Source: Cellulosimicrobium funkei
GTDB lineage: Bacteria > Actinomycetota > Actinomycetes > Actinomycetales > Cellulomonadaceae
Assembly: GCF_004519295.1 (NCBI RefSeq)
Contig: NZ_SOZH01000009.1
Coordinates: 62,001-126,000, forward strand
Direction of reading: 5' to 3'
Length of the DNA: 64,000 nt
Part shown: piece by piece, positions 53,461 to 61,800 of the stretch
Numbering within the stretch: the first letter of the stretch is position 1
Layout: the number at the start of each line of letters is the position of its first letter
Translations under genes and position numbers: made by a program
Notes under the pieces: model-generated
Seen by the model: only the letters and a program-made list of their open reading frames with translations
Told to the model about the DNA's origin: nothing
Database searches by the model: none

Positions 53461-54465
53461 TCAGGCGGGGTCGCCGACGCGGCGCAGGGCGTCCAGCACG
53501 AGGTCCCAGAACCGGCCGTGGTCGAGGGTGACCGCGACCTGCGTGCGGCACTCCTCCGGGCCGGGCTCGTCGCCGCGCAGGTCGGCGACCGTCATGCCGG
53601 TCGTCAGCCCGCCGTGCAGCTCGACGTCCAGCGGCGCGCGGCGCGTCGTCATGACCGACGGGTCGACGACGTACGCGACCGCGCACGGGTCGTGCACGGG
53701 CGGGGAGGGGAAGCCCTGCGCCGTGCGGTACGTCGTGCCGTAGAAGTCCAGCAGCTCGCCGACGAACCGGGCCGGGGCGGTGCCGAGCGCGGCGATCCCG
53801 TCGCGCACGTCCGCCGTCGCGACGGCCTGGTGCGTCAGGTCGAGACCCACCATCGTCACCGGCCACGCCTCGGTGAGCACGACGTGCGCCGCCTCCGGGT
53901 CCGCGAGGACGTTGAACTCCGCGACCGGCGTCCGGTTGCCCACGTGGTACCCGCCGCCCATGAGGACGACCTCGCGGACGCGCGGCACGATCCGCGGCTC
54001 CTTGCGCGCGGCCATCGCGACGTTCGTCAGCGGGCCCGTCGGGACGAGCGTGATCTCGCCCGGCTCGGCCGCCAGGACCGTCTCGATGATGAGGTCCACC
54101 GCGTGCCGGTCGTCGACGGCGCGGCGCGGGGCGGGCAGCACCGGCCCGTCCATGCCCGAGTCGCCGTGGATGTCCGGCGCGACGATCCGGGGCCGGACGA
54201 GCGGACGGTCGCACCCGGCCGCGACCGGGACGTCGATCCCGGCGAGCTCCGCGACGGCGAGCGCGTTCCGCGTCACCTTCTCGAGCGTCTGGTTCCCGGC
54301 GACCGTCGTCACCGCGACCAGCTCGACGGCGGGGCTCCCGTGCGCGAGGAGCATCGCGATCGCGTCGTCGTGGCCGGGGTCGCAGTCGAGGACGATCCGG
54401 CGGGGCGCGGTCGTGCGGGAGTCAGGGGCGGACGGGACGGGCTGGGCCGGGGCGTGAGCGGACAT
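53461..54465 (-). CDS. Inosine/uridine-preferring nucleoside hydrolase
   Basis: A 334-residue N-ribohydrolase that releases the base from nucleosides for salvage. The Asp-rich calcium site DCDPGHDDAIAML (about 27-39), VPTGPLTNVA, MGGGYHVGNRTPVAEFN and the late HDPCAVAY box are all intact. The ATG at 54465 is preceded by GAGGAT at 6 nt. Monocistronic. Confidence 0.95.
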   Translation of the reverse strand: MSAHAPAQPVPSAPDSRTTAPRRIVLDCDPGHDDAIAMLLAHGSPAVELVAVTTVAGNQTLEKVTRNALAVAELAGIDVPVAAGCDRPLVRPRIVAPDIHGDSGMDGPVLPAPRRAVDDRHAVDLIIETVLAAEPGEITLVPTGPLTNVAMAARKEPRIVPRVREVVLMGGGYHVGNRTPVAEFNVLADPEAAHVVLTEAWPVTMVGLDLTHQAVATADVRDGIAALGTAPARFVGELLDFYGTTYRTAQGFPSPPVHDPCAVAYVVDPSVMTTRRAPLDVELHGGLTTGMTVADLRGDEPGPEECRTQVAVTLDHGRFWDLVLDALRRVGDPA

Positions 54466-54566
54466 CGACCCATCCTCGCGCGTCCCCGGGGCCGGGGCCG
54501 CCGGTGCGCTTCGCGTCCGGGCGCCCGTGACGGCTAGGCTGTGCTGCGGCCCTGACCCGGGGCCAC

Positions 54567-54639
54567 GCGCCTGTAGCTCAGGGGATAGAGCACCGCTCTC
54601 CTAAAGCGGGTGTCGCCAGTTCGAATCTGGCCAGGCGCA
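54567..54639 (+). tRNA. tRNA-Arg (anticodon CCT)
   Basis: A complete 73-nt cloverleaf. The acceptor stem is GCGCCTG/CAGGCGC, the D-loop TAGCTCAGGGGATAGAGCA, the anticodon stem CCGCT/AGCGG with loop CTCCTAA (anticodon at 54600-54602), and the T-arm contains GTTCGAATC. CCA is not encoded. It reads the rare codon AGG. Confidence 0.97.
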
Positions 54640-54717
54640 CCGAGCAGGACCACCGTCCAGAGTCTGGCGAGTCTGATACTCCCGCACCGAGGCCCGGAGC
54701 GCGTGGCGGTGCGGGCA

Positions 54718-54977
54718 CTTCGTGGCGTTCGGGTGGTGCGTGTGCACGTCGAGCACGTGGACCGTGCCCGGGGCGCCCGGTTGCCCTTCAGCGGGTGGCA
54801 GGTCGGGTCGTTGCGGACCGGGTCGCGCGTCAGGGCGTCCCAGGCATCGGCCAGTGCGTTGAGCTTGGTGGCGCGAAGGTCGCGCCCGCCCTTCTGCGCC
54901 TGCTGGGTGGCGAAGACCAGTCGGTGCTCGGTGCGTTTCGTCGGCCGCTCGACCTGGACGTCCTTGGGCACGATCAC
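54718..54977 (-). pseudogene. Broken RelE/ParE-like toxin gene
   Basis: From the GTG at 54977, which overlaps the antitoxin stop by GTGA, 66 codons resemble an actinobacterial RelE-like toxin (VPKDVQVERPTKRTEHRLVF near the start, to CHPLKGN at 54780). After that the frame runs into unrelated Arg/Thr codons, while another frame holds VHVLDVHTHHPNATK (down to 54718), which looks like the toxin's C-terminal end. About 30 residues between the two appear to be missing. The downstream frame has no stop until inside the tRNA. I infer an internal deletion with frameshift. Confidence 0.7.
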
Positions 54978-55450
54978 TCGCCGCCGTCGGGGCGCTCGAC
55001 CTCGACCTGCTCGTCGAGCCACACGTATTCGGTACGGTCCCAGCCGGCTGCCTTGGCCTGCGCCGTCGACATCCATGCATGGATGACCGTCGACAACGGT
55101 TCGAACTGCGCAACGGATGCGCACGCGCGAGCGGTGCGGACCAGATCGTCGGTGAACGCCTCCTGCTCGGCGTCCGAGAGGAAGATCATCCACGGGAACG
55201 GCTCGCGAAGACGGGCCGCGAACGAGCTGGGCCAGTCCGAGACGGCGACAGCGACGATCTGCGCGGCGAGGGCGAGCCCGGCGCGGTCTGCGTCGGCCTC
55301 GGCCTTGCGCATGAGGACGAGCTCGTCGCCGTCACGGCGCGTGATGGTCACCGGGCCGCGGTCGGCTGCCGCGGCGACGGCCTTGCTGTCGCGCGAGAGG
55401 TCGGAGAACTTCACGCGCTGCTCGACAGTGGAGGCACTCATGCCCGCCAT
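54974..55450 (-). CDS. Antitoxin (Phd/YefM-like N-terminus) of a RelE-type pair
   Basis: A 158-residue antitoxin. After a short lead, VKFSDLSRDSKAVAAAADRG and VTITRRDGDELVLM give the DNA-binding/dimerisation fold; the C-terminal half would wrap the toxin. The ATG at 55450 is chosen, with ATG 55441 as alternative. An 18-bp perfect palindrome lies 4 bp upstream and probably serves for autorepression; TAGTTC within it is 7 nt from the start. Its toxin partner is broken, so it now stands alone. Confidence 0.82.
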   Translation of the reverse strand: MAGMSASTVEQRVKFSDLSRDSKAVAAAADRGPVTITRRDGDELVLMRKAEADADRAGLALAAQIVAVAVSDWPSSFAARLREPFPWMIFLSDAEQEAFTDDLVRTARACASVAQFEPLSTVIHAWMSTAQAKAAGWDRTEYVWLDEQVEVERPDGGE

Positions 55451-55453
55451 GAT

Positions 55454-55471
55454 TTCAGAACTAGTTCTGAA
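55454..55471. promoter_or_regulatory. 18-bp perfect palindromic operator of the antitoxin
   Basis: TTCAGAACTAGTTCTGAA is a perfect palindrome in an AT-rich patch directly before the antitoxin start, as expected for an autoregulated toxin-antitoxin operon. Confidence 0.8.
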
Positions 55472-55632
55472 CGGCAAGGGCGAGTGGGGCGGAGTGGTCC
55501 CAGGAGTGGAAGGAGAGCGGATCGGTCAGCGTCGTGGCGTCGCCTCGGGCCCCAGCCTCGGGCAAAGCCCCGTCCGGCGTCCGCGGCGCGACGGCGCGGC
55601 TCGGCACCGACGCACGCCCTGACCCCGAGCCG

Positions 55633-56043
55633 TTAGTTGATGATCTCGCCGCGCTCCTCGGTCCGCAGGGCCGCGAGGCGCGCGCGCCAGCTCGCGAGCT
55701 CCTCGGGGCTGAGCCGCGGCCACTCGGCGACCTCGCGGACCACCCGCAGGGGTGCGCTGCTCCGGTAGGACCGCGTGGGGTTGCCCGGGAACTTCTTGTC
55801 GGTGACGTTCGGGTCGTCCTCGAACGGGCCGGTCGGCTCGACCTCGTAGACGCGTGGTGCGGCGTCCCCGGCCGCGAGCTCGGCGGCGAGCGCGGCTCCG
55901 CCGACGAGCGCGGTGAAGTAGACGTGGTTCATGACGATCTCGGGCCGGTAGTTCGACCGGAAGCCCGCGGTCAGCAGGTCGCCCGCCTGCAGGTCGGCCT
56001 TCGTCCCGTGGAAGAAGGGCCCCTCGTCCCTCGCGTGGTCCAT
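55633..56043 (-). CDS. arr: Rifampin ADP-ribosyltransferase
   Basis: A 136-residue Arr-family enzyme that inactivates rifamycins by ADP-ribosylation with NAD. FFHGTKADL near the start carries the His (His12), MNHVYFTA the Tyr (Tyr42), and DDPNVTDKKFPGNPTRSYRS the Asp; with the same offset as Arr of Mycobacterium the Asp would be Asp77. Length is that of the family. The ATG lies 6 nt after TACGCT (complement of 56050-56055). It stands next to the toxin-antitoxin remnant and tRNA. Confidence 0.92.
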   Translation of the reverse strand: MDHARDEGPFFHGTKADLQAGDLLTAGFRSNYRPEIVMNHVYFTALVGGAALAAELAAGDAAPRVYEVEPTGPFEDDPNVTDKKFPGNPTRSYRSSAPLRVVREVAEWPRLSPEELASWRARLAALRTEERGEIIN

Positions 56044-56348
56044 CCGCTCAGCGTAGACAGCACGGTGTCTCGGGCCGCGAGGTCAGGTCGGTCGCGTGCG
56101 TTCTCCGGGTCCCGGAGACCTGTGTCGCCCCACGGTCCGTTCCCACCCGGAGCGCCAGGCGAGCCAGAGGTGCACCGGCTGCGGACTTCTTCACGGGCCG
56201 GTGCCCCCTGCGGCACCTCGGCCGCAAGGACACCCTAAGAACCGTTTCCCCGTGCTCGCCACCTGTCGCCTTCTCCTGTTCGGGAGTACGGTCGAAGGGT
56301 TGAGTCTGGACCTGGCTCCTCATCCTCTGGAGAAGACGGAGCACCAAC
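56044..56348. other. Gap between arr and the PAS-ANTAR gene
   Basis: These 305 bp hold the arr promoter hexamer at one end and, at 56287-56292, a TACGGT hexamer that may be the -10 box for the PAS-ANTAR gene. No gene or strong hairpin is seen. Confidence 0.4.
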
Positions 56349-56978
56349 ATGTCCGTGGACGACCATGCCATCGACCATTCGTTGACCCGCGGGGCGGGTC
56401 AGAAGATCGGCCAGTATCGCCTCGACCTGGGTACCGGCACCTGGTGGTGGTCGGCTGAGACGTACCGGGTCCACGGGTTCGAGCCGGGCGACGTGGTGCC
56501 GACCACCGAGCTCGTCCTGGCGCACAAGCACCCCGACGACCGTGAGCACGTGCGGGCGGTCCTCGACCGCGCCGCGACCACGGGTGAGCCGTTCTCGAGC
56601 GTGCACCGCATCATGGACGCCCACGGCGTCGAGCGGTACGTCGTCCTCGTGGGGCAGGGGCGCCGCGACCGCGAGTCCGGCGAGGTCGTCGAGCTGCTCG
56701 GCTACTTCGTCGACATCACGGCGACGGTCGCGGGGCGCGCGCAGGAGCGTGCACGCCGGGACATCACCGCGGCCGCCGAGGGCCGCGGCCCGATCGAGCA
56801 GGCGAAGGGCATCCTCATCGCCATGCACGGCGTGAGCGGCGACGAGGCGTTCGCTCGCCTCAAGCAGGTCTCGAACGACAAGAACGTCCGCCTGCGCGAG
56901 CTCGCGTCCGTCGTCGTCGACGAGGCGGGACGCGCCGGTGGGGACTGCGCCGAGCGCATCGACGCGATCCTCCGGTAG
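56349..56978 (+). CDS. PAS and ANTAR domain protein
   Basis: A 209-residue cytoplasmic regulator. A PAS_3-type sensor (about 22-128, with WWWSAETYRVHGFEPGD and HRIMDAHGVERYV) precedes an ANTAR domain (about 145-200: IEQAKGILIAMHGVSGDEAF). ANTAR domains bind paired RNA hairpins and prevent transcription termination. No such target leader was identified in the window. GGAG lies upstream of the ATG, and a terminator follows. Confidence 0.92.
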   Translation: MSVDDHAIDHSLTRGAGQKIGQYRLDLGTGTWWWSAETYRVHGFEPGDVVPTTELVLAHKHPDDREHVRAVLDRAATTGEPFSSVHRIMDAHGVERYVVLVGQGRRDRESGEVVELLGYFVDITATVAGRAQERARRDITAAAEGRGPIEQAKGILIAMHGVSGDEAFARLKQVSNDKNVRLRELASVVVDEAGRAGGDCAERIDAILR

Positions 56979-56992
56979 GCGCCGCAGACGGC

Positions 56993-57028
56993 AGAGCCCC
57001 GCACTCCTGGACGGGACTGCGGGGCTCT
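56993..57028 (+). terminator. Terminator of the PAS-ANTAR gene
   Basis: An 11-bp perfect stem (AGAGCCCCGCA / TGCGGGGCTCT) with a 14-nt loop and CTC after it lies 15 bp past the stop. Confidence 0.85.
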
Positions 57029-57063
57029 CTCGCGCGCGGCCGCCGTCCGGCTGCCTGGGTCGG

Positions 57064-58131
57064 CTAGGCCGACGCGGGTGCCGGGACGTGCCCGGTGCCG
57101 GGTGTCGACGGCGTCGGCGCGGTCCCGGTGCTCCCGTCGCCCGCGCCGGTCTCCGCCTCGGACTCGGCACCGCCGCCGGTACCCCCGGTGCCTCCGGTCC
57201 CCTCGCCCGGGCCGGGCGAGGGCGTCGGCGCGGGCGTCTCCGGCGTCGGCGGCTCGGGTGTGGGATCCACCGTCGGCTCCGGTGCAGGAGCGGGGGTCGT
57301 GGACGGCTCGTCGGACGGCGTCGTCGACGGCGACGGGCTCGGGCCCGGCGTCGGGACGGTCGCCGGGTCCTGCGAGGGCGCGCTGGGCGCCGGCGTCGCC
57401 GGGTCCTCGGTGCTCGGGGTGCGCTCGCGGCTGATCGTCGTCCCCGATCCCTCGACGCCGCGGACGGCGTCCGCGAGGGGCTTGCCGATGACGAGCTCGA
57501 CCACGAGGACCACGCCCATGACGGCCACGAACAGCGCGAGCGCCGTCACGGTGAGCACGCGGCCGCGCCCGTACCGGTCCACGAGCCGCAGCCAGCGGTT
57601 CGGGCCACCCGCGGGGTCGTCCGCCTCGCCCGCCTGGGCCGCCTCGTCGCCGGTCCCGCCCGACCCGACTGCGGTGGCCACCGCCGTCTCGACGGTGTCC
57701 GCCCGCGCGTCGGGCTCGACGGCCCCGCGGGGCACCGACGCGACCGCCGTGGTGGTGCGGGTACGCGTGGTGCCCGTGCCCGCGGTGGCCTGCACGACCT
57801 TGCCGACGACGGGCACGAGCTGCTCGCGCGTCTTCTGGATCGAGCGTGTGTAGACGTAGTTCGCGACGACGGTCAGCGCGCTGGCGATGCCGGCGCCGAT
57901 GATCGTCCCGGCGGTCCCGAAGTAGGACAGGAGCACGGTGGTGCTCACCGCGGCGAGCGCGCTCGCGACGACCTGGGTGAGCGAGAGGCGGGCCGGGGCC
58001 TCACGCTCCTTCTCGGGAGCCGGCTCCGCGGTGGTGCGTCCCGCGGGGTGTCCGGCGTCGGGGCCGGGCTCGTCGCGCGGGACGCGCGGGGCGTCGCGGT
58101 CGAGGCGGGGGTTCTCGGAGGGCGTGGTCAC
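57064..58131 (-). CDS. Membrane protein with Pro/Thr-rich extracellular tail
   Basis: A 355-residue protein not assigned to a known family. After a charged N-terminus come one or two hydrophobic segments (about 50-90), an acidic/Thr-rich cytoplasmic loop, a strong transmembrane helix (about 175-200, VLTVTALALFVAVMGVV), and a long tail (about 225-350) of PSPSPSTTPSDEP/PEPTVDPTP-type repeats, then Gly/Ser-rich sequence. The tail is probably extracytoplasmic and wall-spanning. The GTG at 58131 is taken as start. Confidence 0.65.
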   Translation of the reverse strand: MTTPSENPRLDRDAPRVPRDEPGPDAGHPAGRTTAEPAPEKEREAPARLSLTQVVASALAAVSTTVLLSYFGTAGTIIGAGIASALTVVANYVYTRSIQKTREQLVPVVGKVVQATAGTGTTRTRTTTAVASVPRGAVEPDARADTVETAVATAVGSGGTGDEAAQAGEADDPAGGPNRWLRLVDRYGRGRVLTVTALALFVAVMGVVLVVELVIGKPLADAVRGVEGSGTTISRERTPSTEDPATPAPSAPSQDPATVPTPGPSPSPSTTPSDEPSTTPAPAPEPTVDPTPEPPTPETPAPTPSPGPGEGTGGTGGTGGGAESEAETGAGDGSTGTAPTPSTPGTGHVPAPASA

Positions 58132-58866
58132 GTGGTGCTGGTTTCCGGTCGTCGGCGGGCTGGTCCGCCCGCCGCCACCGGCCGTGACGGCCGCGCGCCA
58201 GGGACCGGCGTCGGGCCACGGGCGTCCTTCCACGGTAGGACGTCCGTGTGGACCTCGCTCACGGGGGCCGTGCCCGGCCCTCAGAGGAACCGGGAAGATC
58301 CTGTGACGCCGCCGGTCAGGTCGTCGGACGCCGCACCCGCAGGGTCGCAGGGCGCTCCTCGCGTGCCGCACCGCGGGGGAGGGCCGTATCCTGCCGAGGG
58401 TCGTCGTGACCGTGCGGTGGCCGCCCAGCAGGGCGTGATGTGATCCGCACCGCACGCCGAGACGGCGGCCCGGGTGGCCCGGCACCCGCGGAATGCCGCG
58501 CCTCCTGGTGGACGCCCGTCCAGGTCGTTCTCAGGCGTTTGTGCGGCTCGCCGGGTGGTCGTGCGTCCAGCGCCCCGAGCCGTGTTGACGCCTGGGCTGC
58601 GTGCCGTGCAAGATAGTTCTCGACAGCGCGCATCGCCTGCCCCCTGCGCGGTGCGCGCTGTTTCACACTTCTCCGGGAGAACATCTCGGAATCGCTCGGA
58701 AACGACGGCCTCGGAACACGAATTCTCGTGATTCGGGGCCGTTCGTCGTTCTCGCTGCGCCCCGCGCCCGGGTGTGGTCGCGGCCCGGCGCCGTGCGGCG
58801 CAGCGGGTCGCGTCCTCCCCGGCGCGCCGCGTCGAGCGGCGCGAGGCGGACGGTTAGCGTCGGAGG
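58132..58866. other. 735-bp gap: promoter-like signals and hairpin, no convincing gene
   Basis: TTGACG (58585-58590), an 18-bp spacer and CAAGAT (58609-58614) make a good plus-strand promoter. A 9-bp hairpin CAGCGCGCA/TGCGCGCTG (58624-58660) followed by TTTC lies at the expected transcript start. Further on, CTCGGAA is repeated three times (about 58684-58715). TAGCGT (58855-58860) lies 6 nt before the next GTG. Open frames here have no gene-like composition. Confidence 0.45.
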
Positions 58867-61800
58867 GTGAATGCCGCAGCCCGCACCAGCTCAGCCGCCC
58901 GGAGCGTGGCCGATCCTGCTCGGCTGCCCTCGACCCCTCCCGGCGGGACAGACCGGCCCGACGCCGAGGCCGCCGACGTGACGTCGTCGCGCCCGGTGCT
59001 CGTGCCCGAGCCGACGACGTCCGACCTCGTCGAGGAGGCGGTCGCCCGCTGGCGCGCCGGGCTCGTCGAGCTCGCCGGAGGCTCGTCGCTCGCCGACGTG
59101 TCCCTCCTGGGCGACGCCGTCGTCGACCTCACCGCCGCACACCCGTCCGGCATCGCCCAGCTCTTCGCGGGGCGGCCGACCCGGTTGTCCAACCTCTTCC
59201 GGGAGGGGGGCTCCCTGCCCGCCGCCCGCCGGCGGGCGCGCGCCGTCGTCGTCCGGGCCGCCGAGCACGCGCAGCGCTACGGCGTCGCCCCGACGTACCT
59301 CGCGATCGGCGTGGCGACCTGGACCCAGAGCCCGACGGCGCCCCTCGCCGAGGACGACGTCGCGGCGCTCGCCCGCGTCGCCGGCCGCGCGCCCACGGTG
59401 GTGCCGGCCGACGGCGACGCGAGCGGCCCGGCGGACGTCGAGCCCACGGTGACGGCCCCCGACGCCGAGGACGCCCCGCTCGCGCACCCCGGCGACCGGT
59501 CCGACGGCGTGGCGGGCCTCGACGAGGAGCTCGCGCCCCGGACGGTGCGCGCGCCCGTCCTGCTGCGCCCCCTCACCGTCACGCCCCGCGGCGACGGCGA
59601 GACGGACTACGAGCTGACGCTCGAGCCCACCGCCGAGATCAACCCGCTCCTCGCGCGCACGCTCCGTGCGCACGGAGCGCTCCTCGACCCCGTGACCCTG
59701 GCGCGGTCCACGTTCACCGGCGCGGGCTTCGACCCGGGCGACGCGACCCGGCGGATCGTGGCCCTCGGGCAGGCGGTCCTCGACGACTTCGACCTCACCC
59801 ACCGGGTCCTCGTCGGCACGTTCGTGCACCCGGGCCAGGTGCTGGTCGACGACCTCGACGAGCTCGCCCCCGCGCTCGAGCGGCACGAGGTCGTCGCCGC
59901 GCTCGCCGGGGACGAGCGGTCCGCCGCCGCGCTGCGGGCCGACCTCCCGGCACCGCGCGTCGGCGACGCCGACCCCGTGCTCGAGCGCGGCGCGGGCGAC
60001 CTCGACCCGTCCCAGCGGCACGTCGTCGACGTCCTCGCGAGCGGCTCGCACCTGTTCGTCGACGCCCCCACCGGGTCCGACGTCGCCGGCACGCTCGCCG
60101 CCGTCGTCGCGGAGGCTGCGGCGTCGGGACGCCACGTCCTCTACGTCCCCGGCCACCGCCGCGCCGCCGACGCGCTGCTGGCCCGCCTCGACGCGCTGGG
60201 CCTCGGCGGGCTCGCGCTCGACGTCGCGCCCGAGCCGACGTGGCGCGAGACCGCCTCGCACCGCCTGCTCGCCGCGATGGCGACGGAGCCGGAGCCGGTC
60301 GAGGACGACGACCTCGTGCGCACGCGCGACGCCCTGCTCGGCGCGCGCGCCCGGCTCGCCGGGTACATCGAGGCGCTGCACCTCGTCCGCGACCCGTGGG
60401 GCGTGTCGGCGTACGACGCGCTCCAGGCTCTCGCGCGGCTGACCGCCGAGCGCCCGGCGCCGGACACGCGGGTGCGGCTCACGACCGAGGTCGTGCTCGC
60501 CGTCGGGCCGCAGCGCGAGCGGGTCGCCGCAGAGCTGCGCGAGGCCGCGATGCTCGGCGCCTTCACGGCGCGCGCGACGTCGACCCCCTGGTACGGCGCG
60601 GCGCTCACCACGCCGCAGGAGGCGCACGACGCCCTCGTGCGCGTGGAGCGGCTGCGTGCCCACACGCTCCCGCAGCTGCGCGCGCAGGTCGAGCAGGTCG
60701 CGGAGCGCACCGGGCTCACGACCGCGACGACGCTCCGCCAGTGGGGCGACCAGCTCACCATGCTCGGCGGGATGCGGGGCACGCTCGACGTGTTCCAGCC
60801 GCTCATCTTCGAGCGCACCGCGCAGGACATGGTGGAGGCGACCGCGACGAAGCAGTGGCGCGAGCAGCACGGGATCGAGATGGGCTGGTTCGCGCGTCGC
60901 CGGCTGCGCCGTCAGGCGCGCGACATGGTGCGGCCGGGCGTCCGCGTGCCCGACCTGCACGCCGCGCTCGTCGAGGTCCAGGCGCAGCGCGCCGTCTGGC
61001 AGGAGCAGTGCCCCCGTGGCGGCTGGCCCGTGCTGCCGGAGGGGCTGTCGGCCATCGAGGACACGCACGAGGCCGTCCGCATCGACGCCGAGGAGCTCGA
61101 GCCGGTGCTCGCGGGCACGCCCGCGGGCGGCGGGCTGCTCGACACGCCGCTCGACGCGCTCGCCGCCCGCCTCGACGCGCTCGCCGAGGACGCCGCCGCG
61201 CTCGACGCGCTCCCGGCGCGGACCGCGATCCAGCACCGGCTCACCGATCTCGGCCTCGGCGAGCTCCTCACCGACCTCGCGGCACGCCGCGTCGAGCCCG
61301 ACGAGGTGGGCCCCGAGCTGGAGCTCGCCTGGTGGAGCTCGGTGTTCGAGCAGATCCTCGCGCAGGACCAGGCGCTCGCCGGGCAGGACGGCGCGGGCCT
61401 CGACGCGCTCGCGCGCCGGTTCCGCGAGCTCGACCGCGCGCACGTCGCGTCCCTCGCGGCGCCCGTCCGGGCGGCGGTCCGCGACCACCTCGGGACCGCG
61501 ATGCGTGAGCACCGCGACGAGGCGGAGGCCCTCTTCACCGAGCTGCTCGAGGGGCGGCTCGTGAGCCTGCGCGAGACGGCGGAGCAGCACCCCGCCGTGC
61601 TGCGCCGGCTGCGGCCCGTGCTCGTCGCCACCCCGACGCTCGTCCCGCACCTCGTGCCGGCGACCCGCACCGTCGACCTCGTGGTGCTCGACGCCATCGA
61701 GCACACGCCCGTCGAGCTCGTGCTGTCGGCGCTCGCGCGCGGGCGTCAGGTCGTCGCCGTCGGCGACCCGCGGGCGGCGTCCACGGACACCGTGCGCGAG

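Noticed and set aside
54601-54720. Minus-strand coding frame across the tRNA.
   Set aside because: It is only the run-on of the toxin relic's C-terminal frame antisense to tRNA-Arg; the tRNA cloverleaf is complete and explains the sequence.
58474-58731. A small plus-strand gene of 85 codons in the gap before the helicase-like gene.
   Set aside because: No ribosome site, no family resemblance, and the codon pattern lacks the strong third-position GC bias of real genes here.
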